DNA of 64,000 bases from Pseudomonas fluorescens (GTDB taxonomy: Bacteria; Pseudomonadota; Gammaproteobacteria; Pseudomonadales; Pseudomonadaceae): assembly GCF_040448305.1 (NCBI RefSeq), contig NZ_CP148752.1, forward strand, positions 186,001 through 250,000. The letters are read 5' to 3'. Position numbers and translations under genes: made by a program. Shown here in pieces: positions 26,800 to 34,906 of the stretch (positions are counted from its first letter, which is position 1; every line of letters begins with the position of its first letter). Under the pieces are notes generated by a model, which worked only from the letters and a program-made list of their open reading frames with translations, was not told the origin of the DNA and did not search any database.

Positions 26800-27096
26800 A
26801 TGTCAACTCTGAACCCGTTTCCAAATCGCTACCGCCCACTCCACACCAACCTCACCGACACCCCGGCCCTGATCATCGACACAGAGGCCAACCCACAAGA
26901 CATCCTCGAAGCCGCCCTCCAGCGCATCCGGGCCTCCAGCGACCTGCTGCAAACCCTGCACTGCCAATGCTTCAAACACGGCGACCTCGAAGACATCCCG
27001 CACATCACCCACGCCCTCTACCTGCTGACACAGGACGGCTGCGACCTGCTCAAAGTTGCCCAGCAACGCATGTTGAACTGGAAAGCCCCAGCCTGA
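26800..27096 (+). CDS. Small pseudomonad protein, DUF3077/DUF6124-like
   Basis: A 98-residue soluble protein with the ordering typical of these short Pseudomonas proteins: a variable N-terminus, an acidic link (LIIDTEANPQDILEAALQRI), then two amphipathic helices (SSDLLQTLHCQC and ITHALYLLTQDGCDLLKVAQ). The role of the family is unknown and it is usually found near phage or accessory genes. It stands alone here, 200 bp before the hip locus. The family assignment is by overall look. Confidence 0.65.
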   Translation: MSTLNPFPNRYRPLHTNLTDTPALIIDTEANPQDILEAALQRIRASSDLLQTLHCQCFKHGDLEDIPHITHALYLLTQDGCDLLKVAQQRMLNWKAPA

Positions 27097-27123
27097 CGCC
27101 AATCATCAGAGCGATAAAGTGGA

Positions 27124-27162
27124 ATTATTCTGGCTGTTTCAATATAAAACAGCTGGAATAAT
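27124..27162. promoter_or_regulatory. Candidate HipB operator (long dyad) with a further copy at 27257-27272
   Basis: Arms ATTATTCTGGCTGTTT (27124-27139) and AAACAGCTGGAATAAT (27147-27162) are inverted repeats with two mismatches. A further half-site ATTATTCTGGCAGTTA lies at 27257-27272, about 30 bp before the hipB start. HipB proteins repress their own operons through spaced palindromes, so this is the expected place for such sites. Confidence 0.6.
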
Positions 27163-27300
27163 GCCAGTTAACATGCCTTCCTTAAGGAAATCAGCGTCAC
27201 GAGAAGGGTGTTTTTTTCAATGTCCCAATCGCAGCTCACCTTTTTCTTTAAGTGCTATTATTCTGGCAGTTATAGCGCCTTAATGAAGGAATATTGGCAC

Positions 27301-27792
27301 ATGGCCAAGAAGACAGCTCCGCTCTTGCCTGCCGCTTCCAAACTACTTTCCGAGTTCGGCGAGCGACTGAAACTCGCTCGCCTACGCCGCAAACTCACCG
27401 CTAAACAAGTTGCTGAGAGGGCGGGCATGTCCCTGACAACCTTGCGCTCCCTGGAATCAGGTGGCTCAGGGGTGACCATCGGAGCCTACCTGTCTGTCAT
27501 GCAAGTTCTGGGTCTGGAAAAAGACTTGAACAAACTCGCGACAACCGATGAGGTGGGCCGTCAACTGCAGGACGCACAACTGAAATCCAGGACCACCTCC
27601 ACTGCAGGCTCAAGCCAGCGAGCACGCAGAACGAGTGCAGTGAGAAAAAATGCTCCAATACCTGAAAAAAGCACTGGAGTGATTGAAAGTGCCACCACAG
27701 CAGATCTATCCGCTGACTACCCCTTCAACACCCACTCACTTTCCAATCTGTTGGCCAAGAAAAAAACCAAGCCCGCGACGGGTGAGAAATGA
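27301..27792 (+). CDS. hipB: HipB-like antitoxin/autorepressor (Xre-family HTH)
   Basis: A 163-residue protein. The helix-turn-helix covers about residues 16-72 (FGERLKLARLRRKLTAKQVA, then MSLTTLRSLESGGSGVTIGA). The C-terminal 90 residues are Ser/Thr/Lys-rich and probably disordered, longer than the short tail of E. coli HipB. AAGGA lies ten bases before the ATG at 27301. The stop overlaps the start of the kinase gene by four bases, the usual toxin-antitoxin coupling. It probably neutralises HipA and represses transcription from the dyads upstream. Confidence 0.82.
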   Translation: MAKKTAPLLPAASKLLSEFGERLKLARLRRKLTAKQVAERAGMSLTTLRSLESGGSGVTIGAYLSVMQVLGLEKDLNKLATTDEVGRQLQDAQLKSRTTSTAGSSQRARRTSAVRKNAPIPEKSTGVIESATTADLSADYPFNTHSLSNLLAKKKTKPATGEK

Positions 27793-29066
27793 CGCAGATT
27801 GCGGTGTATGCCGATTGGGAATCCTTGAATGGGCCCAGACGTCTCGGTTTCCTGCATGCCCGAAACGCCCGCTCCACAGAAGTCTTCGAGTTTGAGTACG
27901 ACAAGGCTGCGCTGGCAGATCCCGAGTTGAACTTCACACCCCTGGACCCTCGAATCGGACTCTATGAGGGTCGTCAGTTTCCGGGGCAACATCAAAGCCG
28001 GTTTGGCGTGTTCGCTGATTCAAGCCCGGATCGGTGGGGTCAATTACTGATGAAGCGACGGCTGGAGCGCGATATCCGCGACGGCTTGGCTGCCAAAGGC
28101 AGCAAGCTCCACGAGTCAGATTTCCTGTTAGGCGTACATGATCTCTATCGGGTCGGTGCAATCCGCTACAAGCTCGATGACCAAGGCAACTTTCTCGATG
28201 ATCGTGATGGCGTGGCCGCTCCACCGTTCATTGAGCTGCGGGCGTTGGAACAAGCAAGCCGAGCTCTGGAAAACGATCCGGACAACACCTCACTCGATGG
28301 CCGCGAGTGGCTGAGAATGCTGATCGCACCTGGAGGCTCACTGGGTGGCGCCCGCCCCAAGGCCAGCGTTGCAGACGAGCACGGTCACTTGTGGATTGCC
28401 AAGTTCCCCAGCACCCGCGATGACTATGACATTGGCGCTTGGGAACTGGTGGTGAATGCCTTGGCCAATCATTGTGGCCTGCGAGTCGCGACCGGTATCG
28501 CCCGACGCTATGCCAGTGATCATCACTGCTTCATGGTCAAGCGCTTCGATCGCACTGAACGCGGTGGCCGTCTGCACTTTGCCTCAGGCATGACCATGAC
28601 TGATCGCGTTGACGGTGACGATGCCTCCGTCGGCGCGAGCTACCTTGAGTTGGCTGAAGTGCTCATGGAACACGGCTCGGAAACCAAAGCAGACTTACGG
28701 GAGTTGTGGTCTCGGATTGTGTTCAACATCCTGGTCTCCAACAGCGACGATCACCTGCGTAACCACGGCTTTATCCTTGATCCGGGTCGGGGATGGCGAT
28801 TGTCTGCCGCCTATGACATGAACCCGGTGGCGCACGCAGACGGCTTGAAGCTCAACATCACAGATACCGATAACGCACTGGATCTGGAGTTGGCCCGGGA
28901 AGTGGCAGAGTATTTTCGGGTCGGTCGTGTGGATGCAGAAAACATCATCGACAGCTTCAAAGAGGTTGTCAGCCAATGGCCAACACTAGCGGGGGCTTTG
29001 GGGATATCGAAACGTGAGCAGGATAATATGGCGCCTGCATTTCGATTAGCGGAGCCTACGCAATGA
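27789..29066 (+). CDS. hipA: HipA-family serine/threonine kinase toxin
   Basis: A 425-residue protein. The N-terminal subdomain spans about 1-110. The ATP-binding loop GGSLGGARPKA is near residue 180, followed by the conserved Lys in LWIAKFPS. The catalytic SNSDDHLRNHGFIL (Asp and Asn) is near 320, and the metal-binding RLSAAYDMNP follows. HipA of E. coli phosphorylates glutamyl-tRNA synthetase and causes growth arrest; the target of this member is unknown. It is translationally coupled to hipB upstream and to the DUF1493 gene downstream (ATGA overlaps at both ends). Confidence 0.9.
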   Translation: MTQIAVYADWESLNGPRRLGFLHARNARSTEVFEFEYDKAALADPELNFTPLDPRIGLYEGRQFPGQHQSRFGVFADSSPDRWGQLLMKRRLERDIRDGLAAKGSKLHESDFLLGVHDLYRVGAIRYKLDDQGNFLDDRDGVAAPPFIELRALEQASRALENDPDNTSLDGREWLRMLIAPGGSLGGARPKASVADEHGHLWIAKFPSTRDDYDIGAWELVVNALANHCGLRVATGIARRYASDHHCFMVKRFDRTERGGRLHFASGMTMTDRVDGDDASVGASYLELAEVLMEHGSETKADLRELWSRIVFNILVSNSDDHLRNHGFILDPGRGWRLSAAYDMNPVAHADGLKLNITDTDNALDLELAREVAEYFRVGRVDAENIIDSFKEVVSQWPTLAGALGISKREQDNMAPAFRLAEPTQ

Positions 29067-29416
29067 ACCTCGCCCCCAACCTCCCCGACGACCACTTGAT
29101 GCAGCAACTCATGCAACTGCTGCATGAAGAACTCGGCTTCCCCGAACGCAAAACCATCAACCTCGGCACCTCGATCAATTTCGACTTGGACTGCAACGGT
29201 GCAGACGCCCGGCATTTGATCGAAACCCTGGAAGACCACTTCGCCATCGATTTCGTGGATTTCGACAGCTATCGCTATTTCCAGCCCGACGGCTTTGACG
29301 TGAATCTAAAGCGAAAAGCCAAGGGTCGCGGCGAGAAGGTGCCATTGACCCTCGACATGCTCTACCGGGCCATCAAGGCCCAACGCTGGGACACGGATGA
29401 GCTCGAAGGCCTGTAA
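29063..29416 (+). CDS. DUF1493 acyl-carrier-like protein in the hip operon
   Basis: A 117-residue acidic protein with the DUF1493 pattern: an N-terminal helix (LMQQLMQLLHEELGF), then LGTSINFDLDCNGADARHLI in the place of the acyl-carrier phosphopantetheine loop, then EDHFAIDFVDFDSYRYFQPD. The Ser of the DSL motif of true acyl carriers is replaced (CNGADA), so it may not be pantetheinylated. The start codon overlaps the hipA stop (ATGA), so its synthesis is tied to HipA. A third component of a hip locus is unusual. Confidence 0.78.
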   Translation: MNLAPNLPDDHLMQQLMQLLHEELGFPERKTINLGTSINFDLDCNGADARHLIETLEDHFAIDFVDFDSYRYFQPDGFDVNLKRKAKGRGEKVPLTLDMLYRAIKAQRWDTDELEGL

Positions 29417-29464
29417 CGGCCCGACGCATTCTGACTTGCCCGCGAAAAACCGAATTTTGCGCAC

Positions 29465-29518
29465 AAAAAAGCCGCCCTCTCAAGACTTATACCGTAACGG
29501 TACATAGTTCAGGGGCGG
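29465..29518 (-). terminator. Possible minus-strand terminator
   Basis: Reading the minus strand, CCGCCC (29513-29518) pairs with GGGCGG (29471-29476) across a 36-base loop that contains its own TACCG/CGGTA hairpin, followed by C and six T. It faces away from the hip operon, with no clear gene upstream on that strand. Confidence 0.4.
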
Positions 29519-29715
29519 ATAGCTCAGAAGCCAACCTGGTCAAGGGTCTGGCCCATCTGAGTTAGCGATGTATCGCTACATCAGAATACATCGTTACTTT
29601 CGAGCGCCGGCGGCAATGTCGGCGCTTTTTCATTGCGACGGTCAGTCGTCAAGCACCTTGCGAATCGCACGGGTAGCCGATCACCGACTGTGGGTAGCTC
29701 AAACGCGAAGGCGGG

Positions 29716-30117
29716 TTGAAGGCAATGTGTCAGTCCCGGTTCGTGCCCAGGCTGTACGCGCAAGCGGATCTGGCAAATATCTCCCTTCGCAAGGGCGACA
29801 AGCTCCTCGAAGGAAGTCGGCGATGCGAGAATGGCTTGTCGATCGGGGTCGACGTTGTCCGCGTAGAGCCAAGCTGCGAGGTCACGGTATATCAAACAAA
29901 GAATCAGGCCATAGAAAATGGCATGGCCAAAGAAATATGCATTGTAGAGGGCAGCAGTGCATTTAGTTTCGACCACAGCACTGAAGGTGCAATCAAAAAC
30001 CATATCAACAAATTATGCCAGTGCGGAGTTAGAAACGCTTACATTGAGTCAGCCCACACAGAGTCCCAAATGGGTATGAAGGGCATATCCTACATAAATC
30101 TGGTTGGGTTCAAATAG
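29716..30117 (+). CDS. Uncertain hypothetical protein
   Basis: A 133-codon frame with no good ribosome-binding site. The second half looks more protein-like (KEICIVEGSSAFSFDHST, CGVRNAYIESAHTES) and is AT-rich compared with the core genome; an internal ATG at 29923 could start a 64-residue version. A 140-codon frame runs antisense. No family recognised. Either a small accessory gene or a remnant. Confidence 0.3.
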   Translation: MKAMCQSRFVPRLYAQADLANISLRKGDKLLEGSRRCENGLSIGVDVVRVEPSCEVTVYQTKNQAIENGMAKEICIVEGSSAFSFDHSTEGAIKNHINKLCQCGVRNAYIESAHTESQMGMKGISYINLVGFK

Positions 30118-30732
30118 CACCTAACAAACAATGCGTATATGGACTCTCCTCACAAGTAGTGAGTAAAGCTCTTCCAACCCTGTCGTCAGTGCGGTTGCAT
30201 TCGTATATTCGGCCTGTAGTGGGCGTTACCGCCCTGGCCACTCTGTAGTTCGCGCAGCGGGGATAACCAGGGACAGTCCACGATTAGTCAGACAAGATCG
30301 AAATAGATAACCGTGGTCTGTCCCCGATTGTCACGACCCCTTTGCAGCGTGATGGCACCGAAGATCGACACCAGTATCACCACCTCGGCGTGTTCGACCG
30401 CTTCATTGGTGGCTGCCATCACGCCCAGCGCCGAAGCCTACGTCGTCAAGCCGTCATACTCGCAGGCACGCCGATAGCCAAAGCCATCCCGGACAGACTG
30501 ATCATTCGTCCGATAGATTTCAACTGCTTGCTCCTCACTTGTCCGCATTGAGCCCGTTGAAATGCGGACGGTACGTTCCAAAGTCCTTCGCCTTGGAGGC
30601 TAAGTGACCCTGAGGATTTCGATGCCCCGGGCCGTCCGGGCCGGGGCCATCCGTTGTGTTCAGAACCAGCAGGAAGCCTTCACGCCGAACTCGCGCACCA
30701 TGGTCACCGACAGGTCTGGGCACAATTTGAAC
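30118..30732. other. Low-coding accessory stretch
   Basis: 615 bp without a supported gene. Short frames exist on both strands, none with a credible start and coding pattern. It contains an inverted repeat (30270-30324) listed separately. Confidence 0.4.
30270..30324. repeat. Imperfect inverted repeat GGGACAGTCCACG / CGTGGTCTGTCCC
   Basis: Left arm 30270-30282 and right arm 30312-30324 match as inverted repeats at 12 of 13 bases, 29 bp apart, in a region with no gene. Similar GGGGACAG-type ends are often found near IS200-like or RAYT elements, but no transposase is seen here. Confidence 0.5.
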
Positions 30733-32352
30733 CTATCTGGCACCGGCCGTTGCCTCGGGGCGATCTCTCAACGTGACCAACCCGTTCCGCACGCCGGCAA
30801 CCATCACACCGCCAGGCAGGAAATTGATTGACAGCATCGGGCTGTCCAGCCTCTTTCCACTTCCAATAAATATTTCTGAAGCTAGTTTGCCAGTCTGGAA
30901 ATCGAGGGCACTGAGATAAAATGCGTCCTGCTTGTCTCCAGCGCCCGATTTCATAGTGTATTGATAAACATAACCATCGGCAGTCGAAAGTTTGGGTGGA
31001 ACCTTTGACGAAACCGAGTAATTCTCCCAGATCGTGTTGCATCCACTGTATCCAGGCCTGACATCGACTCTCGCAAGCCCGGGTTCGGATGCTGCCGGTT
31101 CAAAGAACTTCGACCCATAATTATTTTGAATTACAAGTGACTTTCCGTAACCTACAAATGTATTATCAAGATATCCTCTATCTTCTTTAAACACGGGATG
31201 CTCACATACGACCCTGGAGCTGCTTGCCATTGCTGCGCCGTCGGTTTTAAGTACCAGCACCCTCGCAAAGCGATGCGAGTCATCGTTCAAACCGAATGAG
31301 ATCAACTTACCTTCATCGAACAGCGTCGGAGCGGTCAAATCACCACTTGAGTTGGACTGTCCATATTCATATCGCCAGCGAGTGATAATCTTTCCATCAT
31401 CATCTATTTCAAAGCGATAAAGTGCCATGGTAGTGAGTACGAACGTCGCATCCGCGTTCAACGCCAGTGCCGTACCTGAAACCTCACCCCCCGGAAGTTT
31501 CATACGTTCTATCTTGCCGGTCATTTGGTTGATGTAGCCGACATAGCCATACATCGTGCTAAACCAGAGATTATTTTTCCAGTCAGGATGAACATCTGAA
31601 ATTGGTTGGCCATCAGGCAAGGCGCTGCTTAGGTCATACTCTTTTTCAAGAGACCATTTGTATTGGTCATTGCTTCCAACAATAGAATATATCTGAACTT
31701 TTTGTTCCGGGTTCGCCACGATGGCCCGACCCAGAGCGTCGAGGCCGGTGTACCATCCCATTCCCGGCTCCAGGAAATTCATTTTCTTGCTGGTCGTGGC
31801 GACCTGCGCCGCGACCTTGAAATTGTTCTTGGGATCAAAAAGCACCAGCTGGCTCGGATTGCCCAAGCCGACGCACAAGGACGCCAGTTTTTCACCGGGC
31901 GTCATGAGCATGGGCGTGCACATCGAAATCTCGTTGCCGGGGCGTGTCGGCACATATGTCGCTATTGGCGCGATCCCGAGAGGCCCCGCATATGGCGTGG
32001 TACTGGAATTATACGTATCCCCATGAACCCCGCCGCTCGCGGTTTCATCCATAAGAAATGGATGGTCTGACATAGGCAGTCTCGGCAGGGGGTGCGGAAT
32101 CAGCGGGTGGCTTCCAACCAGCGTTGGCACCCTGATTCCGTCTGCCACTTGAAATTCGCGGTTTGCCGATCCGTTGGCCAGGTGGCCAATATCGCTAGCC
32201 CCCCCGAGGATCTCCCGGAAGGCGGTCAGCGAGAGGGGCAGCTTATCCGCAACCAGGAACTTTATACCAATACAGGCCAGCACCAGCATCGAAGCTGACA
32301 GAAGAATATAGATCTTTTTCCTAGACCTGCGCTCATGGATATTTGTTGGCAT
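30733..32352 (-). CDS. Membrane-anchored protein of unknown function, probable beta-propeller
   Basis: About 539 residues from ATG 32352 (MPTNIHERRSRKK), which places a basic stretch just before a single N-terminal membrane helix (IYILLSASMLVLACIGIKFL). Starts at 32388 and 32415 add a poorly conserved-looking leader, and no start has a strong ribosome-binding site. The large outer part has many repeated short strands (LVLFDPKNNFKVAAQV, TMYGYVGYINQMTGKIERM, ALYRFEIDDDGKIITRW, FYLSALDFQTGKLASEIFIG) in the manner of PQQ/WD-type propellers. GC content is lower than in the core genes on either side, and it stands in an accessory block, so it was probably acquired. No catalytic motif was recognised. 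Confidence 0.7.
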   Translation of the reverse strand: MPTNIHERRSRKKIYILLSASMLVLACIGIKFLVADKLPLSLTAFREILGGASDIGHLANGSANREFQVADGIRVPTLVGSHPLIPHPLPRLPMSDHPFLMDETASGGVHGDTYNSSTTPYAGPLGIAPIATYVPTRPGNEISMCTPMLMTPGEKLASLCVGLGNPSQLVLFDPKNNFKVAAQVATTSKKMNFLEPGMGWYTGLDALGRAIVANPEQKVQIYSIVGSNDQYKWSLEKEYDLSSALPDGQPISDVHPDWKNNLWFSTMYGYVGYINQMTGKIERMKLPGGEVSGTALALNADATFVLTTMALYRFEIDDDGKIITRWRYEYGQSNSSGDLTAPTLFDEGKLISFGLNDDSHRFARVLVLKTDGAAMASSSRVVCEHPVFKEDRGYLDNTFVGYGKSLVIQNNYGSKFFEPAASEPGLARVDVRPGYSGCNTIWENYSVSSKVPPKLSTADGYVYQYTMKSGAGDKQDAFYLSALDFQTGKLASEIFIGSGKRLDSPMLSINFLPGGVMVAGVRNGLVTLRDRPEATAGAR

Positions 32353-32479
32353 GATTGGCAAATTCCGGATTAATTGAGAAGTCGCCATTGTCGAGCGCGC
32401 GCAAGCATCACTCATCGTCCAATGGGACTATTCCAAGGCCCGCTCGAGTCGCCTCCGTGGAAGACTTTCCTGGAGGCGC

Positions 32480-32593
32480 TCAAGGAGCACCAGTCGGTAA
32501 GCCCGCGCAGAAAGCCAAAGCTATGCACTGCGCTACAAAGGCAAAAAGGCGGCTTCTCCGGCTTGTCCCTGCTTTGTTGCTCCGATAACGCAT
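32480..32593 (-). CDS. Possible 37-residue membrane or secreted peptide
   Basis: ATG 32593 overlaps the stop of an upstream fragment (TAATG) and has AGGGGAA at a good distance. The peptide has a basic N-terminus (MRYRSNKAGTSRRSR) followed by a hydrophobic run (LFAFVAQCIALAFCAG). It could be a small membrane peptide or the front of a longer gene cut by decay. No family recognised. Confidence 0.35.
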   Translation of the reverse strand: MRYRSNKAGTSRRSRLFAFVAQCIALAFCAGLPTGAP

Positions 32594-32928
32594 TACGTTC
32601 TTCCCCTATAGCCGAACCGCTCAACGGCGATCCGCTTGATCCCCTCTTCAAATGCAACACGCCTGTGCTCCAGCGCCTCTGCGCGGGGTAGGTCTGTTCG
32701 TCACTCATTTTTTGTATCCCCATATTCGGCGGCGTATTCGGCTGCATTGCATTTCGGGCATGGAATATCGCCGCCGTTATGCAAAGCGCCACCCGGTTCA
32801 TCGCAGCTGTCTTCGTCCCAGAGAAAACCATCAATGCACTGAGCGTCAAGGTACGGAGCACCAAAGTGCTTGCCGTGATAGTCGCAACCCAGTGCGGCTG
32901 GAGAATTCGGTGTGAGCCCCTGAAGCTG
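32593..32928 (-). pseudogene. Decayed small gene pair: zinc-ribbon-like C-terminus and a short helical ORF
   Basis: In one minus-strand frame, 32928-32701 is open and encodes a Cys-rich, clearly protein-like tail (GCDYHGKHFGAPYLDAQCID, then NGGDIPCPKCNAAEY), but an in-frame stop lies at 32931-32929 and no ATG/GTG starts it. After its TGA the same frame continues open to TAA 32593 with EALEHRRVAFEEGIKRIAVE, again without a standard start. A different frame begins ATG at the TGA (MSDEQTYPAQRRW). This suggests a run of small, probably phage-derived genes whose starts have been lost or frameshifted. Confidence 0.45.
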
Positions 32929-33064
32929 TCAGCATCTATCCGTACACACGGTCAACTCGCCGGAACCTGCAAACTCTGCCGAGGAGCACAACGTGGTCAT
33001 GCATAAGACTGGGCCTCGCCTACATGCCATGCTAAATCATGGTATGGCTTTCACATCTACGGAT

Positions 33065-33090
33065 AAAAAAATACCCCTCATAGAGGGGTA
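33065..33090 (-). terminator. pckA terminator
   Basis: Stem TACCCCTC / GAGGGGTA (33072-33090) with a three-base loop; on the minus strand it is followed by seven T. A second hairpin (TATTCCC/GGGAATA near 33125-33148) stands between it and the pckA stop. Confidence 0.8.
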
Positions 33091-33184
33091 TTGATGCAGT
33101 AACTGGCTGAAAAGGGCCTAACTATGTATTCCCAAGAGGGGGGAATAACCGAGGGGCGGCTTCTTCGTTAGCTCAATCCAGCAC

Positions 33185-34726
33185 TTACAGCTTTGGACCC
33201 GCAGCCTTGATCGCGTCGCTCACTTCGAACTTCTTGAAGTTCTCGATGAACAGGCCGGCCAGTGCTTTGGCGGCTTCGTCGTAGGCGGCTTTATCGGCCC
33301 AGGTGTTGCGTGGGTTCAGCAGGCCAGTCTCAACGCCCGGTACGGCCACTGGCACGTCGAGGTTGATGGTGTCCAGGTGCTCGGTTTCGGTACCGATCAG
33401 CGCGCCGCTCTGGATCGCTGCGATCACGGCACGAGTGGTCGGGATGTTGAAGCGTTTGCCGACGCCGTAGCCACCACCGGTCCAGCCGGTGTTGACCAGG
33501 TAGACCTTGGAACCGAAGCCGCGGATGCGCTTGATCAGCAACTCTGCGTATTCGCCGGCCGGACGCGGGAAGAACGGTGCGCCGAAGCAGGTGGAGAAGG
33601 TCGACTTGATGCCGCTGCCCGAACCCATTTCGGTCGAACCGACCAGAGCGGTGTAACCGGACAGGAAGTGGTAAGCCGCTTGTTCTTCGTTGAGGATCGA
33701 CACTGGCGGCAGCACGCCGGTCAGGTCGCAGGTCAGGAAGATCACAGCGTTCGGCTCGCCACCGAGGTTCTTCTCGGAGCGCTTGGCAACGTGCTCCAGC
33801 GGGTAGGCGGCGCGGCTGTTCTGGGTCAGACTGACATCGGCGTAGTCGGCGTGCTTGGCGTCGTCGATAACGACGTTTTCCAATACCGCGCCGTGCTTGA
33901 TGGCTTTCCAGATAACCGGCTCGTTCTTCTCGGACAGGTCAATGCACTTGGCATAGCAACCGCCTTCGATGTTGAACACAACGCCTTCACCCCAACCGTG
34001 CTCGTCGTCACCGATCAGGTAACGGCTTTCGTCGGCCGACAGGGTGGTTTTACCAGTGCCGGACAGACCGAAGAACAGGGTCACGTCGCCTTCTTCGCCG
34101 ATGTTGGCGGCGCAGTGCATTGGCAGTACGTCGGCAGCCGGCAGCAGGAAGTTCTGCACCGAGAACATCGCTTTCTTCATTTCACCGGCGTAACGCATGC
34201 CGGCGATCAGCACTTTCTTCTGTGCGAAGTTGAGGATCACGCAGCCGTCGGAGTTGGTGCCGTCACGCTCTGGCACGCACTCGAAGTTGGCAACGTTGAG
34301 CACTTGCCACTCGTCACGACCCGCCGGGTTGTACTGAGCCGGGTTGATGAACAGGCAACGGCCGAACAGGTTCTGCCAGGCAGTCTGGGTGGTCATCTTC
34401 ACGGCCAGGTAGTGCTCGGAAGCCGCACCTACATGCACGTGGGAAACGAAATGCTCTTGCGCGTTGTTGAATGCCTCAACGCGAGCCCACAAGGCGTCGA
34501 ACTTGTCGGCCGGGAACTTGCGGTTGATCGGGCCCCAGGCGATGGCGGCCTGGGTGCTTGGCTCTTCAACGATGAAACGATCGACTGGCGAACGGCCGGT
34601 ACGGTGACCGGTACGAACAACCAGTGCGCCGGTATCGGCAAGCTCGCCTTCACCGCGGTTGAGGGCTTCTTTAACCAGATCATCAACACTCAGATCGGTG
34701 TACACGGCATTGTTGGCTTGCGTCAT
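33185..34726 (-). CDS. pckA: Phosphoenolpyruvate carboxykinase (ATP)
   Basis: A 513-residue enzyme that converts oxaloacetate and ATP to phosphoenolpyruvate and CO2, the first committed step of gluconeogenesis. The family motifs are seen: RTGHRTGRSPVDRF near the N-terminus, the kinase-1a P-loop GLSGTGKTTLSADESR, DDEHGWGEGVVFNIEGGCYA, and the adenine-binding KRFNIPTTRAVI near the C-terminus. ATG 34726 (MTQANNAV) has GGGGAA upstream; the longer frame to 34864 is an extension without support. Its place next to hslO is typical of Pseudomonas. Confidence 0.97.
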   Translation of the reverse strand: MTQANNAVYTDLSVDDLVKEALNRGEGELADTGALVVRTGHRTGRSPVDRFIVEEPSTQAAIAWGPINRKFPADKFDALWARVEAFNNAQEHFVSHVHVGAASEHYLAVKMTTQTAWQNLFGRCLFINPAQYNPAGRDEWQVLNVANFECVPERDGTNSDGCVILNFAQKKVLIAGMRYAGEMKKAMFSVQNFLLPAADVLPMHCAANIGEEGDVTLFFGLSGTGKTTLSADESRYLIGDDEHGWGEGVVFNIEGGCYAKCIDLSEKNEPVIWKAIKHGAVLENVVIDDAKHADYADVSLTQNSRAAYPLEHVAKRSEKNLGGEPNAVIFLTCDLTGVLPPVSILNEEQAAYHFLSGYTALVGSTEMGSGSGIKSTFSTCFGAPFFPRPAGEYAELLIKRIRGFGSKVYLVNTGWTGGGYGVGKRFNIPTTRAVIAAIQSGALIGTETEHLDTINLDVPVAVPGVETGLLNPRNTWADKAAYDEAAKALAGLFIENFKKFEVSDAIKAAGPKL

Positions 34727-34769
34727 GAGGTTCCCCGTCGGCCAGTGGCCGAGTGCTCCAAACGTTTTT

Positions 34770-34794
34770 GTAGTAGAAAGTCGTGCACTACTAC
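34770..34794. promoter_or_regulatory. Dyad upstream of pckA
   Basis: GTAGTAG (34770-34776) and CTACTAC (34788-34794) form an inverted repeat about 45-70 bp before the pckA start. It is a possible operator or a 5' UTR hairpin; the binding factor is unknown. Confidence 0.35.
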
Positions 34795-34906
34795 CGCGAA
34801 AAAAGTGGGCCGGATTATGCCAGAAAAGCCCAAAAAGAGTAGGCCCCTCCTGTCGTAACGGCATTAATCCGGCGGCAGCCAGTGAATTTACCTGCGCTGA
34901 ACCGTT

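Noticed and set aside
29510..29580. tRNA-like GGGGCGGATAGCTCAG stretch
   Set aside because: It begins like a tRNA but no acceptor, anticodon and T stems can be formed in the right places.
30535..30723. 62-codon minus-strand frame behind the propeller-like gene
   Set aside because: Gly/Pro/Asp-rich composition with no family and no start signal; read as leftover DNA.
33377..34858. 493-codon plus-strand frame opposite pckA
   Set aside because: Antisense shadow; the pckA motifs are all on the minus strand.
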